Shown: in pieces, positions 1 through 12,415 of the stretch | Numbering within the stretch: position 1 is the first letter of the stretch | Layout: every line of letters begins with the position of its first letter | Source of the DNA: Hedera helix | Taxonomy: Eukaryota; Streptophyta; Magnoliopsida; Apiales; Araliaceae | Assembly: GCA_947179155.2 (NCBI GenBank) | Contig: OX359283.1 | Coordinates: 5,909,764-5,973,763, forward strand | DNA length: 64,000 bases | Reading direction: 5' to 3' | Notes under the pieces: model-generated | Seen by the model: only the letters and a program-made list of their open reading frames with translations | Databases searched by the model: none | What the model was told of the DNA's origin: nothing | Program-made: the position numbers and the translations under genes

Positions 1-3000
1 ATCTAGCTTGTGTTGGTCTAATTTCATTGATATAAGATATATATCTATACATCATGGAAGACTTAAGTCATTACAGAGAGAGAATTGTTAGTCATTTCTT
101 CTTCTTTCACTTTTCAAATTAGAGAGAGTATTATTTGAGAGCAAGAACACTTGGTGTCACAAATAAATAAAGAGTGCTATTGGGTCAAGGATAATGTAGA
201 GAAGGAGTTCTTAGTTTATGTCTTCAAGCTTCACAACATATTTTGGAAAGAAGAAGAGAATAGCTATCAAAACAAGGTATTTATTTTTATAAACCCTAAT
301 CTTGTTTTTTTTTCTTTCAAGTTCATGGTAGAAATATTAACGTAATGATTTGTATGGTTAAAATCATGATTTGTATGTTTATATAGGTTATCATGAGTTT
401 AACTTATGTTTTATAAGCTTTAATGTGGGAAAAAAATGTTCAAACTTTGAAAAAAATCAAGTTTACCGGAAAACTAAATCGGAACAGCCGCTCCCGGAAT
501 TACTGTTCACGATCAGAAAATTGGATTTTTGATCTGTTAATTTTGTTGGATAGATCTTGAAGTTATGTAAATTCTCCAACTTGAATGACTAGAATCCGAT
601 TTAAAACGAGTGAGATGTGATTTTTCTACTAAAACACTCCACTGTCGAAAGTTTTGCATGAACAGTCCGGTTCCAGGCTATTTTCGGAGGTCAAATCATG
701 TCCGAAAAATTAATCCGATAATGAAAAATTCTAGTTCAAGAAGATACGAACGTAACAATATAAAGTAGAGCTCCATCGGAGTTATAGAACTCAAGTTATT
801 AAAGTTTTAGCAAAAGACCCCAAAGCTTGACAAAAATCTGGAATAAGGCAATGTTATTGCCGGTTTTTTTTTTGGTGAACCGGCCGGAGCATTCCGACGG
901 CCGGTTCACCCATTTCCCGGCCGGTTCCGGCGATGGCCCAAATTAGAAAGTTGCTTAGAATTTCGTGTACTATTTTCTAGAGTTTAATGGTATTTTTATA
1001 ATGTCAGTAGCTATTTTTCATAATTATCAAATGATAAAAGGTTACTAAATGTATGAAAAATAATAAAAAGTATTTTTAAATTTTGGAAAAATATGAACAA
1101 ATAACCAACTGATTATTTGAAGTGTTATAGGTATTGAGATGGTATTATTTCTGAAAATTGGTATTTTTTCATATTATTTATGGTGAAAAGGTACACTAAA
1201 TTGTGACTACCTAGCTAATAATTCAAGAAAATTATAAATAAATTGTTATTAAATCTTAAATATGTTCTTTATATATTTAATAATAATATCAATATGTTTG
1301 GAGAAAATAAATTAATTATTTATTATTTAATTGATAATTAAATAGTAAATAAAAAAAGTAACTAGGTAGTTATTATTTAATTTATATTAAATAGTAACTA
1401 AATAATGAGAAAGTGTTTAAGCTAATTATTTATTATTTAGTTAAGAGTAAATAATAAATAAAGGTGACAAATTAGAAATTATTATTTAATTCTTATTAAA
1501 TAATAATTAAAGAGAGATAAAAATTTATAAAATGATTATTTATTATTTAAATATTATTAAATAATAAATAAGGATAATTAAGTAATTAATTATTATTTAA
1601 TTAGCATTAAATAATGATTAATGGAAATTAAGTTATTAGAGTAATAATTTATTATTTAATTTAAATAATAAATAAGGATAAATAAATTGATTATTATTTA
1701 ACCTTAAATAATAATTAAAATTAACTAAATAATTAATTATTATTTAATTGACATTAAATAATAATTAAAGAAGATTAAAATTAGTAAACTATTATTTAAT
1801 TTCTTTAAATTAAATAATAAGTGAGGTTAATTACTTAGTTAATTATTAGTTGATTAATATTAAATTAAAAAAGGTTAAAATTAAATCAATAATTATTTAT
1901 TATTTAATTATTATTAAATAATAAGTAAGTACAATTAGTTATTATTTATTTTAAGTAATAACTAAAGATAATTAATTAATTCCTATTTAATCAAGATTAA
2001 ATAGTAATTAAATAGAGATTGAGTTAATAAAATAATTTAAATTTAATTATGCTTTAATTAAACAATTGTAATAAGTTGTTTAAGGGTTTAATAAGAGTCC
2101 AACACTTAAGAAAAATATTTTCTAACTTATTAAATTATTAACCTAAATTGATTGAGGGTCTATAAGGTTAATAATATTGTTTTGACTGATGTAAATTATG
2201 TGTTAGTACTTATGTGTGGTAAATAAGTTCCTTAGTGAGCGTATAATTGTACAAAATACACCGTACTAATTATTAGACCAACTTTGTTAATGTTAGGTCT
2301 TTCAAAGCCAGTTAGTTAAAGTTAGACAATAATTGTAGCTGAGCAGACAGGCAAGTTTCCTAAACCCTACTCAATTTATATTCGAGCAGGATATATTATT
2401 TTATTGTTCAAGTTCCTAACTCAAACTCAAGTTATTATGTTTCAAGCATGCTATGGTTTAATTCTGTATAATTATTCCACCTCTTTAAATTGTTGATTCG
2501 CACATAGTGCTTGTGCATGTGTTCATCAGGTATGAAAGGCTGATCACCTTCATTACCATAAGGTTCAGTTAAATTTGTTCATGGTCATTATTGACACTCA
2601 ACCTTAATTAATTCAGTCATTCAATTATTGAAATTATGACTCGTACTCTTTAACAATTATTATATTGTTGAAAATCCAGAAGTTTATTCTTTCTTTCAAT
2701 CATGATATATCGTTATCGTATTTAAACTTACTGAGCAAAGTCGTTGCTCACTCTTGCTATATCATGATAACAAATTTCAGAATAATACGAATGTCCGAGG
2801 AGAGACGGAGACAGAAGCAAAAGACAATATTATAGTGTTATGCATGATAACTAAATTGTTATATGATGTAAGTAATTTTGTAAACTTTTTTATGAATCTA
2901 AAGGTATATATGTAAGTTAAGGTTAGAAACCTTGGAAAATGTTGTAGAATAAACAATTTATGTTTATATATTCCGCATTAGTTATAGAACATGTATGAAG

Positions 3001-3060
3001 ATGATGTATCGTGACGTACCAAGTCTAAGGTTCAAGCTACCCGGATTTGGGGATGTTACA
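1..3060 (+). mobile_element. Ty3/gypsy (Tekay-type) LTR, 5' end outside window
   Basis: The right end reads GGATTTGGGGATGTTACA, the same terminal signature seen at 9743, 22998 and 44271 and, inverted, at 46630, 55465 and 58556. Order inside matches the other LTRs: purine-rich leader around 120-160, a GC-rich block of CCGGCCGG inverted motifs (862-935), a long AT-rich minisatellite (about 1250-2060), a GAGCAA/TTGCTC hairpin (about 2734-2751), then the end. The LTR stops abruptly inside a copia gag-pol gene on the other strand, so it is an insertion into that element. Only one boundary is visible, so solo versus full-length status cannot be decided. More than 3 kb is unusually long for an LTR but matches its relatives here. 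Confidence 0.75.
1250..2060. repeat. AT-rich minisatellite inside the first LTR
   Basis: Diverged repeats alternate TTATTATTTAATT with its complement ATTAAATAATAATTAA, giving many short hairpins in almost pure A+T. The same kind of array sits at the same relative place in the other long LTRs. Confidence 0.7.
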
Positions 3061-4400
3061 TAGTCATTTTCCCATGAGATAAGATTCACAAGTTGGATAT
3101 GATTCATAATTCGATAGCTCTAAAAGCCCATTTTTATGCAACTTATTTAAACTTGTTTCATTAATATGACCGAGTTTACTATACGATATAAAGGTATAAT
3201 TTACATTATCTCTTTTTCTTTTCTTAGTTTGTTCTATTTGAAAAATACTTTCATGTAAGTCAAGTAAGTAAAGTCTATCACGCAATTTGCTAGTACCATA
3301 TAAGACATTATCATTATAAATAGAACAACTATTATTCTTTATTATAATATCAAAATCATCTTTGTCTAATATAGAAATCAAAATGATGTTTCTAATCAAT
3401 AGTAGAACATAATAACAATTATTTAAGCTAAACAATAAATTCCTACAGCTAATACAACAATCTTTGCTCTATTCCCCGCGCGCAGGATTACTTCTCCTTT
3501 GTTCAACTTTCTACTTCTGCTTAGTCCCTGCATAATATTTCATATGTGAGAACCACAACTGATATATAATACACAAGTAGAACTTTAACTTACAGAAAGA
3601 TTTATTTCAATCATGCACAAACCTTAATCTGATGTTGAAGCTTCTCTAAGCTTCTTCTGCTTTGACTTTGTAAGATACTCGTTGTAGTTTCTTTTCCAGC
3701 GACCTGACTTATTGCAATGGAAGCATATTCCTTTGCTATCAGGATTATTCTTCTTATTATTCTTAGCTTTCGCATTGCCCTTAGCCTTCTTCTTTTTCTT
3801 CTTTTCAGAAGAACCCTTGGGCCTCTTTCTCTTCTTCAAAGAATCATCTACCAATAAGACTTGGTTCTTCTTAGATGGAAAGTGACCCTCCGCAGTTTTC
3901 AACATGTTAAGTAACTCAGGAAAGTTGATGCCCAACTTATTCATGTGAAAGTTCACAACAAATTGTGAGGAGGTATCCAAGAATGACTGTAAAATCAAAT
4001 CTTAGCTTAACTCCCCATCCATTATGAACCATAACTGTCTAAGATGTTCAATCAAATTGATCATCTTGAGAACATGAGTCACAATGGTAGTGTCCTCGGT
4101 CATCTGAGATCGGAAGAGCTTCTTAGATATCTGATATCTAGAAGTCCTACTTTGTTTACCATAAAGATCTTTAATTTTCTCGTGCTGACCCTAAAACTCA
4201 TTACTCATGGATGCGAGCATGTTACATTGAGCCACGGTTGTATCATCTTGCCACTTCTTAAAAGTAGCAATATCTTCCTTTGAGGCTTCTTCTACAACAG
4301 TTGTAGGAACAGACAAATTTAGGACATAATAAAGCTTTCAGCAGTGATAACTATTCTCAGATTCCTTAACTAGTCGTTGTAATTCGGCCCGATCAATTTG
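3061..4400 (-). pseudogene. Ty1/copia gag and pre-integrase remnant
   Basis: Read on the minus strand this is copia Gag followed by the start of Pol. Gag (about 4350-3600) shows the copia-type conserved stretches around ATFKKWQDD and LPELLNMLKTAE-like wording, a Lys-rich segment, and a zinc knuckle whose first cysteines are kept (CFHCNKSG) but whose His and last Cys have become Arg and Tyr. The GAG-pre-integrase domain (3435-3064) ends in GHINETSLNKLHKNG and the CESYLMGK motif. Several in-frame stops and frame changes mark it as dead. The gene is cut at 3061 by the LTR to its left, so the rest of Pol lies outside the window. Its leader continues rightwards to 4929 and, beyond the inserted solo LTR, to 10119. 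Confidence 0.8.
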
Positions 4401-4765
4401 TTAACATCAAGTATGCTATGCAGTGTTAGTGAGTTTGACATTTGTAAAATTCTGCATGTGAAATAGACAACATTTTAGCTCCAATTTTTTTAATAATTCT
4501 ATCTAATCCTATTACAATCTATTTTCACAACACAGAAATCTTAATCAGCAGTCAAGTGGAAGTAATAGGAGGGAGATAGAAATTATACAAGAAAAATTAG
4601 AAAGACAAGGTTCGCAGACCCCATTTATAAAAACACATTTATTTATGCATCTATATAAAATAAATTCAATATCATTGGTCAATAATCCATAATCAATCCC
4701 CTTATATTATCATACATATCACCATATGTATCAATACAACATATTCATCTAATGAATTAAAACAC

Positions 4766-4833
<68 letters not shown>

Positions 4834-4929
4834 ATGGAAAATTAAGGTTGCATGAAATCTAATTTCATGTTTAAAATAAACTCTTTATTTTAATTATAAA
4901 ATCATCCAAAATAAATCTTTTATTGTATT
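4401..4929 (-). other. Copia 5' leader, left part, with TA microsatellite
   Basis: No gene is visible. By position this is the untranslated leader of the minus-strand copia element, between its gag and the point (4929/4930) where a solo LTR is inserted. It resumes at 9744. It contains a long (TA)n run at about 4770-4827. Confidence 0.5.
4770..4827. repeat. (TA)n microsatellite
   Basis: About 29 uninterrupted TA units. Confidence 0.95.
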
Positions 4930-6064
4930 TGTAATATCCCAGATATTTACAAGAATTGTAAATAAGATTTTTAAATATTAATTAAAGGTTATAGTTTAAA
5001 ACCTAGAATTTGAGAAGTAAGATGTTTAAAAAATGGGTAAACATTTTTTTTTTACATAATTTATTTGTTAGAAATTAAATGTGAGAATATTGTATTGATG
5101 CATGTAGAGAATTTATTAAGGAAATAAATTTAATTGAGAAGTGAAGGTGGATATATATATATATATATACACCTAAAGTGTGCTTGTTAGCCAAATAAGA
5201 GGATGCGTAAGTTAATACTCAATTAAGCTAATAAATTAATTAGTTTAAATATGATGTAAGAAGGAAAGTCATGAAATATAATTAACTAGGTTAATTATAT
5301 TAGTTAAGAGTTAAAGTTATAGAGAAATTAGAATGGTTGTCTAGAATAACAATATTATGAAGTTAATTAATTAATTAATTAATTAACTTAATTATTAAGT
5401 TGTTGTATAGAGTCCATTAATGGATTTGAAACAAGCCCAATATGAGAATATTTTCTTGAAGGTGGGTAATTAAATAATAAGCTCAAATGTTATGTTGATT
5501 ATAATCCAAGAGGTAATTAATATAAGTTCAATTAAATTATGTTGGCAAGTATTGTATATAATGTGGTGGTAATCCAATTAAATTAATTACCTAGCCCAAG
5601 TTATAAAAATGTGTGAGTTGTGTTGGGTAGCCCAAATAATTAAATAAGGGAGCCCAATGCAAAATAAACTAGTAGCCTAAATATTGAGTCCAAATTTAAA
5701 AGTCAAATGTTGGTCAATATGTTGGGAGAATAAATTCAAGTATTGTTAAGTGTAGAGAATTAACTAATGTAGGGTTAATTGAATAACCCTAGTTGGTAGA
5801 CAAGAGAGAGTATTAACCAAACATTGGTTAATTGCTAGGTGAATGAATGTGATAATGAGAATTAACTATGGATGAGTTAATTGAGTAACCCTAGGTAGTA
5901 AATAAATTAAAGATTTAACTATGCATGGGTTAGTTGTAGGAAGAATATTATAGATACAATTATGTATGTATAAAATTCACCAAGGTAGAATTGGTAGATA
6001 ACCATAGGTTACATGTTGTAGAGAATTAACCATACCTTGGTTAATGGTTAGTAGAAATTGCAAG

Positions 6065-6104
<40 letters not shown>

Positions 6105-6940
6105 AAAATAAAGGAAAAATAGTGGAGTGTTGACCAAACATGGGGTCCCACTTGGAGATTGAGTAAAAATGTATGTTGCTTGTATTCAATTTAAATTGGT
6201 CAATTCAAGCTATGATGTAATTTAAATAAAAGGTTATTGGTGAATATGTAGAGATATATATGTTGTAAGTATATGAATTGGTAGAGAGTTAACCAATGTT
6301 GGTTAAATGAATTAACCAAGAGGTGGTTCATCAACCCTAGTCAATGAGGATGGTCAATTCTTATGAATTTATGTTGTAGAGAACTAACCATTGTTGGGTT
6401 ACTTGTTAACCCTAAGTGGTAATAAAAATAAAATCTTAACCAATACTAGAGTTAAGTGTTAATAATTATATAAATATATTAAATATATATGTATAATTGA
6501 TTGTAAAGAATTAACCCTACTTGGATTATTTGGTGAAAGATATGTGTATGTTTAATTGATGAGTTTAGACCATGGTTGGGTGAGTGAACCAACCTAGGTC
6601 ATTTTAATGTAGAGAATTAACCACATTGTGGTTAGTTGTTGTGAGATATATAAATAAGATGAGCCCTAACTAAGGTTGAGTTTTAAGTGACCAAGGTTAA
6701 GTGTAGTACTTTAACCATAGGTCTTATGAGAGTTAACCACATGTGGGTTAAGTGTTGGGTGAATTGCTCACCAACTACCCAACCACCCTAGTCAATCAAA
6801 CTTGCCGTTCATGGTGGTCAATCACTTGGTCAATCACCAAGTCCATCAAGTAGTCATTCACTAAAATAGTAAGCATGGATTAACCCTTTAATTCACCTAT
6901 GTTAGTTGATTAGTGGATGATAAGTGAGGTTAGTTGAGTC

Positions 6941-6950
6941 CTATAAATAG
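6941..6950 (+). promoter_or_regulatory. LTR TATA box (CTATAAATAG)
   Basis: Consensus TATA element followed about 60-90 bases later by a GA-rich leader. The equivalent element is found in every other long LTR of the window. Confidence 0.7.
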
Positions 6951-8079
6951 AACTCATTACCAAGGCTTGGAAAAGTTTGGTCATTTGTTCATTTCACCAA
7001 GTTATAGAGAGAGAAGTATTTTAGAGAGAAGTGAGAGCTCATTTGAGAGACTTAAAAAGATCCACCAAGGAAAAGTGCTAGAGAATAGTCAAGGAGGAGT
7101 CTTTACCAAGTTCACATCAAGAAGGATATCTATTTCGGGTAGATCAAGAAGATCAAGAAGAAGAACATTCAAATCCAAGAGGTTGAAAAGTGTTCTAACT
7201 CTTCCTTAGTGCATTTTTATAATTTATATAAGTTTTAAACGGTCAAAATATATTTTTAACCGATCAAAAGTTATTTTGATGATCTAAAAGTCTAAAACTA
7301 TAATATATAGGTATATTCATGGTTTGATATAGTTAATACATGTATTTGTATAGATGGTACGCAAAGAATTAGAAGAAAGATGCATATAGAGACTTACCGG
7401 TAAAAACCTTAGTTAAATAACTAGGTCGATGATTATGAGTTGAGATGTGTGGGTCATATTTATGATCTAAGAGTCTTGAAAGATAGGTTTATGTATTGTG
7501 ATGATAACCTAACTTGAACGATTGAAAATTTTGAAGAAATAAGCAAGTTATGGCTTTTACCGCAAAATATGGCGTTTGGAAACCCTAAGCGGTTCGATCT
7601 TAAATTTCTTGTCAAAACGTTTTCAAAAATGTGATTGAATCATAAAATATTGTAAAACAAGAAGTTATGAAGACAACAACACTAAGTTGGTGTCATTTGG
7701 AGGTGTAGAGTTTAGTTTATTCAAGTTTGAATATTTAAAATCAAGGATTTGTGATTTTAGTTTTCACTCTGTCTTTGTGAGCCATTTTTAGTCCAGTTCC
7801 GTTAGGAATTTGGATTTGTGATCTAAAGAGAAATTGTAGATCATGAAATTCTAATGAATGTAGACTCAAAAATCACCTAAAAATGTTTCCGTATGACAAA
7901 GTTATGGCCAAACTAGTAAGAGAGGTTCCGACAACCAAACTTCGGCGTCTAGACGCCCAAGTGTACGCCTGGTCTTCTGCCTATGGGCGTAGATACTCCC
8001 CAGAAAGGCCTTGGGGCGACGTCTAGACGCCCATGCTTGGAAAAAAATAAAAATAAATTATTTTATTATTATTTTAACC

Positions 8080-8590
8080 AATAAATGTATTTTTAATTAT
8101 AAATAATGGATTTAATAATTAAAAGAGGATAAATATTATTAAAGGTTTAATAATATAATTAAATTAATGAAATATTATTATTAATATAATAATATTAGAA
8201 AATTAATAAAATATTATTAAATAAGTAATAATATTAGTAAATGAATAAAATATTATTAAATGATCAATAATATTAGTATATGATTAAAATATTATTAAAT
8301 GGTTAATAATATTAATAAGTGATTAAAATATTATTAAATGATTAATAATATTAGTAAGAGATTAAAATATTATTAAATGATTAATAATATTAATAAGGGA
8401 TTAAAATATTATTAAATGGTTAATAATATTAATATGTGATTAAAATATTATTAAATGGTTAATAATATTAATAAGTGATTAAAATATTATTAAATGGTTA
8501 ATAATATTAATAAGTGATTAAAATATTATTAGATGGTTAATAATATTAATAAGTGATTAAAATATTATTAAATGGTTAATAATATTTGAA
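8080..8590. repeat. 39-bp AT-rich minisatellite in solo LTR
   Basis: At least nine copies of a 39-base unit built from AAAATATTATTAAATGGTT and TAATAATATTAATAAGTGATT-like halves, nearly identical in the central copies. Confidence 0.85.
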
Positions 8591-9743
8591 TGTAGTTGTA
8601 TACTTGTATATTATCAAAGGTAGATGATATATTGAGGTATTTGGTACATTATTAAATGTCCGAATCATTAAGTTATGTAAAAGAAGAATGTTTAATTAAA
8701 TTAAACCGATGTAAATAGTCAATTTGTGACTAAATTTTAGACAACTTATTAAAAGTAAGTCGTACGAAGAACGTGTGGTGAAAGCGTAAGTTGGTTATGT
8801 ATACCCGACATGTCTAACTAGGTTTGGGCTAGGGTTTTTGTCCGAAACTTAAATGTTCATTTGTCGGACATCTTAAGAGTTAATAATTTAAAGTTAGAGT
8901 CTTATATAAAGGCTAAGTAATAGTCATTGCATCTAATGATTATCTCAATTTCCTATATAAATTGTAGGTTGAACGAAAGACGCAAATAAGCATAACTGTT
9001 AGAAGCGAACCAGACAAGTTTTTCAGATATTGTTGCTATGTGTATAACTGTTGTGTGTGCACTTGAAGCATGTGAGAATTTGAATTAAATATGTTTTTGT
9101 GAAACCATATGAGGTGTGTTGATTCTATATGATAGAAAGCTTGAATTAATTGAATAAGTTGAACTGCATGTCATGTATTCATTCCAATGCATGATCAGTA
9201 TGTTGCATGAATAAATGCAAAGCATGAGAAGCATGATGCATTCATATAATGTAATGCATGAAGCATGAGAAGCATGTATAAACATGAACTATGTGTTATG
9301 TGTTATCTGTTAGACTTGCTGAGCCGTCGTGCTCACTCTTGCCTAAACCAACATTTTCAGATAGTGCAAATCATTTGAAGTTCTCGATAAAGATCAAGGA
9401 ACAGGAAAGCATATTACTTTCACTGAAGATCTAAATATTTGTTGTAGATATTAGTCCGAATTGGACAGGTAAATGATTGTGTAGTGTAAGACTTTAATTG
9501 GTATGTTATATGAGTGTTAAATACACAAGTTGATTGAAATAGAATGTCGTATCATGTATGATATTAAGACATACTAGGAATGTATAAAGATTTCGATTCT
9601 GGAATAGAAAGAGATGTAAAATTGTAAATAAATGATTATTTATCAATTATAATATTGTTGTAATTCATGAACAATAAGGAAAATGTAGTACTCGTGTTGA
9701 ACCGGATCCGAGGTTCAAGGAACCCGAATTTGGGGTCGTCACA

Positions 9744-10119
9744 ATATTGCTTTGAAAAATTGCACGAAAAATTAAAAAAAAAATCACATTTTGCCATCCA
9801 ACGCCCCGACGCTATTCTATAGTACAAAATAGAGTGCCCTAGCGCTAAACAGTGCCCCAACGCCAGTCCATAGTTCAAAACAGAGTGCCTCGACACTAGA
9901 CTAAAACACCAAATTCTCCAGACAAGCGCCCCAACACTGGAAATTTGTTCAATTCCAATGCTTCAGCGCTCTTCGGCAGAATCAGTTTCTACTTTCGCGA
10001 TTTTTGTAAAAAAATACGATTTTTACAATTTGTTTTCAAAATCCATGATTTTATACAATAAATAATGCCCAATAAATTATTTTAAACACATACGCATAAA
10101 ATTTTGCTCTTAATGCCAC
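9744..10119 (-). other. Copia 5' leader with GC-rich block and primer binding site
   Basis: This continues the copia leader interrupted at 4929. Its right edge (10105-10119) reads, on the minus strand, GTGGCATTAAGAGCA, a degenerate form of the initiator-Met primer site TGGTATCAGAGC, next to the LTR terminus at 10120. A GC-rich block (about 9798-9975) repeats variants of AGCGCCCCRACGCT. The last 150 bases align with 17760-17909, a second copy. Confidence 0.65.
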
Positions 10120-10139
10120 TGTTGGTTTACAAAAATCCA
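10120..10139 (-). mobile_element. Start of copia 5' LTR, left of CACTA insertion
   Basis: TGTTGGTTTACAAAAATCCA follows the primer site. It resumes at 13287 beyond the CACTA element, and the joined sequence aligns with 17910-17965 in the second copia copy. Confidence 0.6.
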
Positions 10140-10767
10140 CACTACAAGAAAAATGTGATACGACGACGAGATATAGCGACCAAGGATTAAACCCGACGCC
10201 ATATGACCTATAAGTCGACGGGTATATTTATACACTATCGTTGTAGATACAAAAAATATAAGGCGACCGTAGTACTTTCGCTATAAATGCCAAAACATCG
10301 TCGCTATAGGGGTATAAAGCCGATGAGTGTTTATACCCGATCGGTATAGATTAGGCGAAAAGTTTGGCGCCATTTTATTAGTATGAAAAATATAAGGCGA
10401 CCGTCGCTATAGAGTATTAGATACCGTCGTTATAACGTGTATAAGTCCGCGAGAAGTCTGGCGCCAATTTAATAGTGCTAAAAAAAATGTGTCCATGCTA
10501 CCGTCGCTATAGAATTAAAATACCGTCGCCATATGGTCTTAAAATTATAAAAAATAATACATAATAATATAATAACTATTATTCCCTTAAAAAAACTAAC
10601 AAATCCCATTTCCCCCTTTCAAACCATTCTTTCCCATTCCCGCTCCTATCTAGGTCTACCACGCCCTTCTTTCTCTTCATGCGATTCGAGCTTCATTTTC
10701 ACTGTCCCCTTTCGTTCTCTTCAAAGCTTCCTCCGAAGACACTCCAGCTCTCTGCGCAGATTAATAC

Positions 10768-12415
10768 ATGGTACCCCCAAGGTAATTAGCCGTTTATAAT
10801 TAGGTTATTTTCTATTGTTAGGTGCATCAATTTGGTTGATTGATGCTTGTTTTAATTTGTTTTGATTGATTATTGATACACCCGTATATATATATATATA
10901 TATATATATATAATCCATTTTAGTTGTTCATCTTTCTGACTGTGCAATTTTGTAAGTCCTCTCACTTTTGGACAATTTAAGTTTATCTGCAATTGTCCTT
11001 AATCTATTGCATGCACATGAAATTAGTTTCTTTTGAGGTCAGATGATATACTGTAAATAATGTGTTTTGTAATTGTTGTTATCATTAACTATCATGTCCA
11101 TAGATCTTTATGTATGTTGGTTTTCCTTTGATTATTTCATATTTGTGCTTTACAGTATTTCTTCTTCTAAACTTAGATGTCACTCATATCAATAATTTCT
11201 TAAATCCACATTTGGAGTTAGAGGCTAGTTCCTTTATGTGTGTTTGTTAGAGGTGATTATAGGATTTTCTTAAAATTCACTAAATTTGTGTCTTAGCATA
11301 CAACAATAATGTTCTGCTTATTAAAAATATATTGTATTTTCTTACTTGTCTAGTTGTTAATGTATTGGATGCTGTTTCGCTAAAGTAATAAAGAATGTAG
11401 GGGAATCCTAAAACTTATTGCATTTCAAGTGAACATGAAATGTGGTTCTGTTATTGGGTAACCTTTAAATTCAATGTTGGACTTTGTTTGGTTAATGATG
11501 TTATTAGCTCATGTAAATAAATGGAACACATGAACAAGGTGTTTAGTCCGTGGAGGGTCAAAATACATGATTATTCTCTCTTGTCCTTGATAGCTTTATA
11601 GTGATAGTTATTGTTCCATTATAGTGGTTTTGTGGTTTATGTTAATCATTTTAGGACGGTTAGTTATCAGTTGTTCTCTTCCTATATTAATAGATTCGTC
11701 AAATGACATGCTAAAGAGACTTACTGCTATCTTCATCTGCAACATATCATCCTCTTGCAGTTAATGTATGGGTTGCTTGCTCATCTTAATATGTTTATTT
11801 TGTGTAACTACAAAACTTTTTGGTCGGGGCTACCATGTTCAATTTAGCACTAGTCTCTTTCCAATCATACCAATGTGGTGTTTCAATTCTCCACACTATT
11901 TCTCTATGCCCTTTTCTTTTAAATTAGCTACTTTTAATTTGCTATGTTTCAGTGGATAGGTCGTTGACTTAATTTCCACAGTGAAAAAATTGCATGGGCT
12001 TAGTTCTCTGGAGCTTAGAAAGATAATTAGGGATTCTCGAAATAACACCCTCCAGCTCATTGCTAAAAATGGATCATCTATAAAGGTAATTACCAATATA
12101 AGGAATAATGGTTTTGTACTATAGCATCATGTTTGACTTGAAAAAGAATTTTTTATGTCCCAACATTGTCATCATTGTCATAATTATTATCATAAAATAT
12201 CATCTCTATACCCTGACTTTCACATCCTTTCCCTAGGTGTGATTATCTTTAAATTTCATATTGATGTTGAAGATCTTGTTAAAACTCCTGTACACCTTAT
12301 TGAGAGGCTTGTACATTTTGATTTAAATAAAGCCTTATTCAAACATTTACTGTCCGAATTAAGCCTCTTGAATTCCTTGTATAATATAGCACCTCAGCTC
12401 CCTAAACTTGAGCAG
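10768..12415 (+). pseudogene. NDX: Captured Nodulin homeobox (NDX) gene fragment
   Basis: Three exon-like blocks are seen: 10768-10781 (ATG to a GTAATT donor), 11953-12085 and 12260-12415 (donor GTTAGT). Their phases agree. Exon 2 encodes a DLIS-VKKLHGLSSLELRK-type stretch; exon 3 encodes DVEDLVKTPVHLIERLV and ends near APQLPKLEQ. I recognise these as the N-terminal region of plant NDX, a nuclear protein with an atypical homeodomain; the homeodomain itself is absent. Introns are retained, so genomic DNA was captured, not mRNA. Defects: an in-frame TAG at the start of exon 2, and AT where the acceptor AG of exon 3 should be (12258-12259). A 5'-UTR-like C/T-rich stretch precedes the ATG. It sits wholly inside the CACTA ends. 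Confidence 0.75.
10884..10912. repeat. (TA)n microsatellite in NDX intron copy
   Basis: About 14 TA units inside the first intron-like segment. Confidence 0.9.

Larger units (their letters stand above)
4930..9743 (+). mobile_element. 4.8-kb solo LTR of a Tekay-type Ty3/gypsy element
   Basis: It begins TGTAATATCCCAG and ends GGGGTCGTCACA, the TG...CA termini of this family. Flanks are GTATT (4925-4929) and ATATT (9744-9748), a 5-bp target duplication with one mismatch. Removing the LTR joins two parts of one copia leader. Internal order: U3 of about 2 kb, TATA box at 6941-6950, purine-rich leader, GC-rich block with GTCTAGAC palindromes (7930-8040), AT minisatellite (8080-8590), GAGC/GCTC hairpin near 9319, then U5 end. 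No internal coding region is present. The 91-codon open frame at 6934-7209 lies just downstream of the TATA box and shows no family signature. Confidence 0.85.

Noticed and set aside
1250..2060. Regular AT-rich repeats that could suggest a CRISPR-like array or a centromeric satellite
   Set aside because: Units are diverged, lack unique spacers, sit inside a single LTR, and have counterparts in other LTRs of the family.
6934..7209. 91-codon plus-strand frame in the solo LTR as a possible gene
   Set aside because: It begins at the TATA region and covers the transcribed leader; no similarity or codon signal was recognised.
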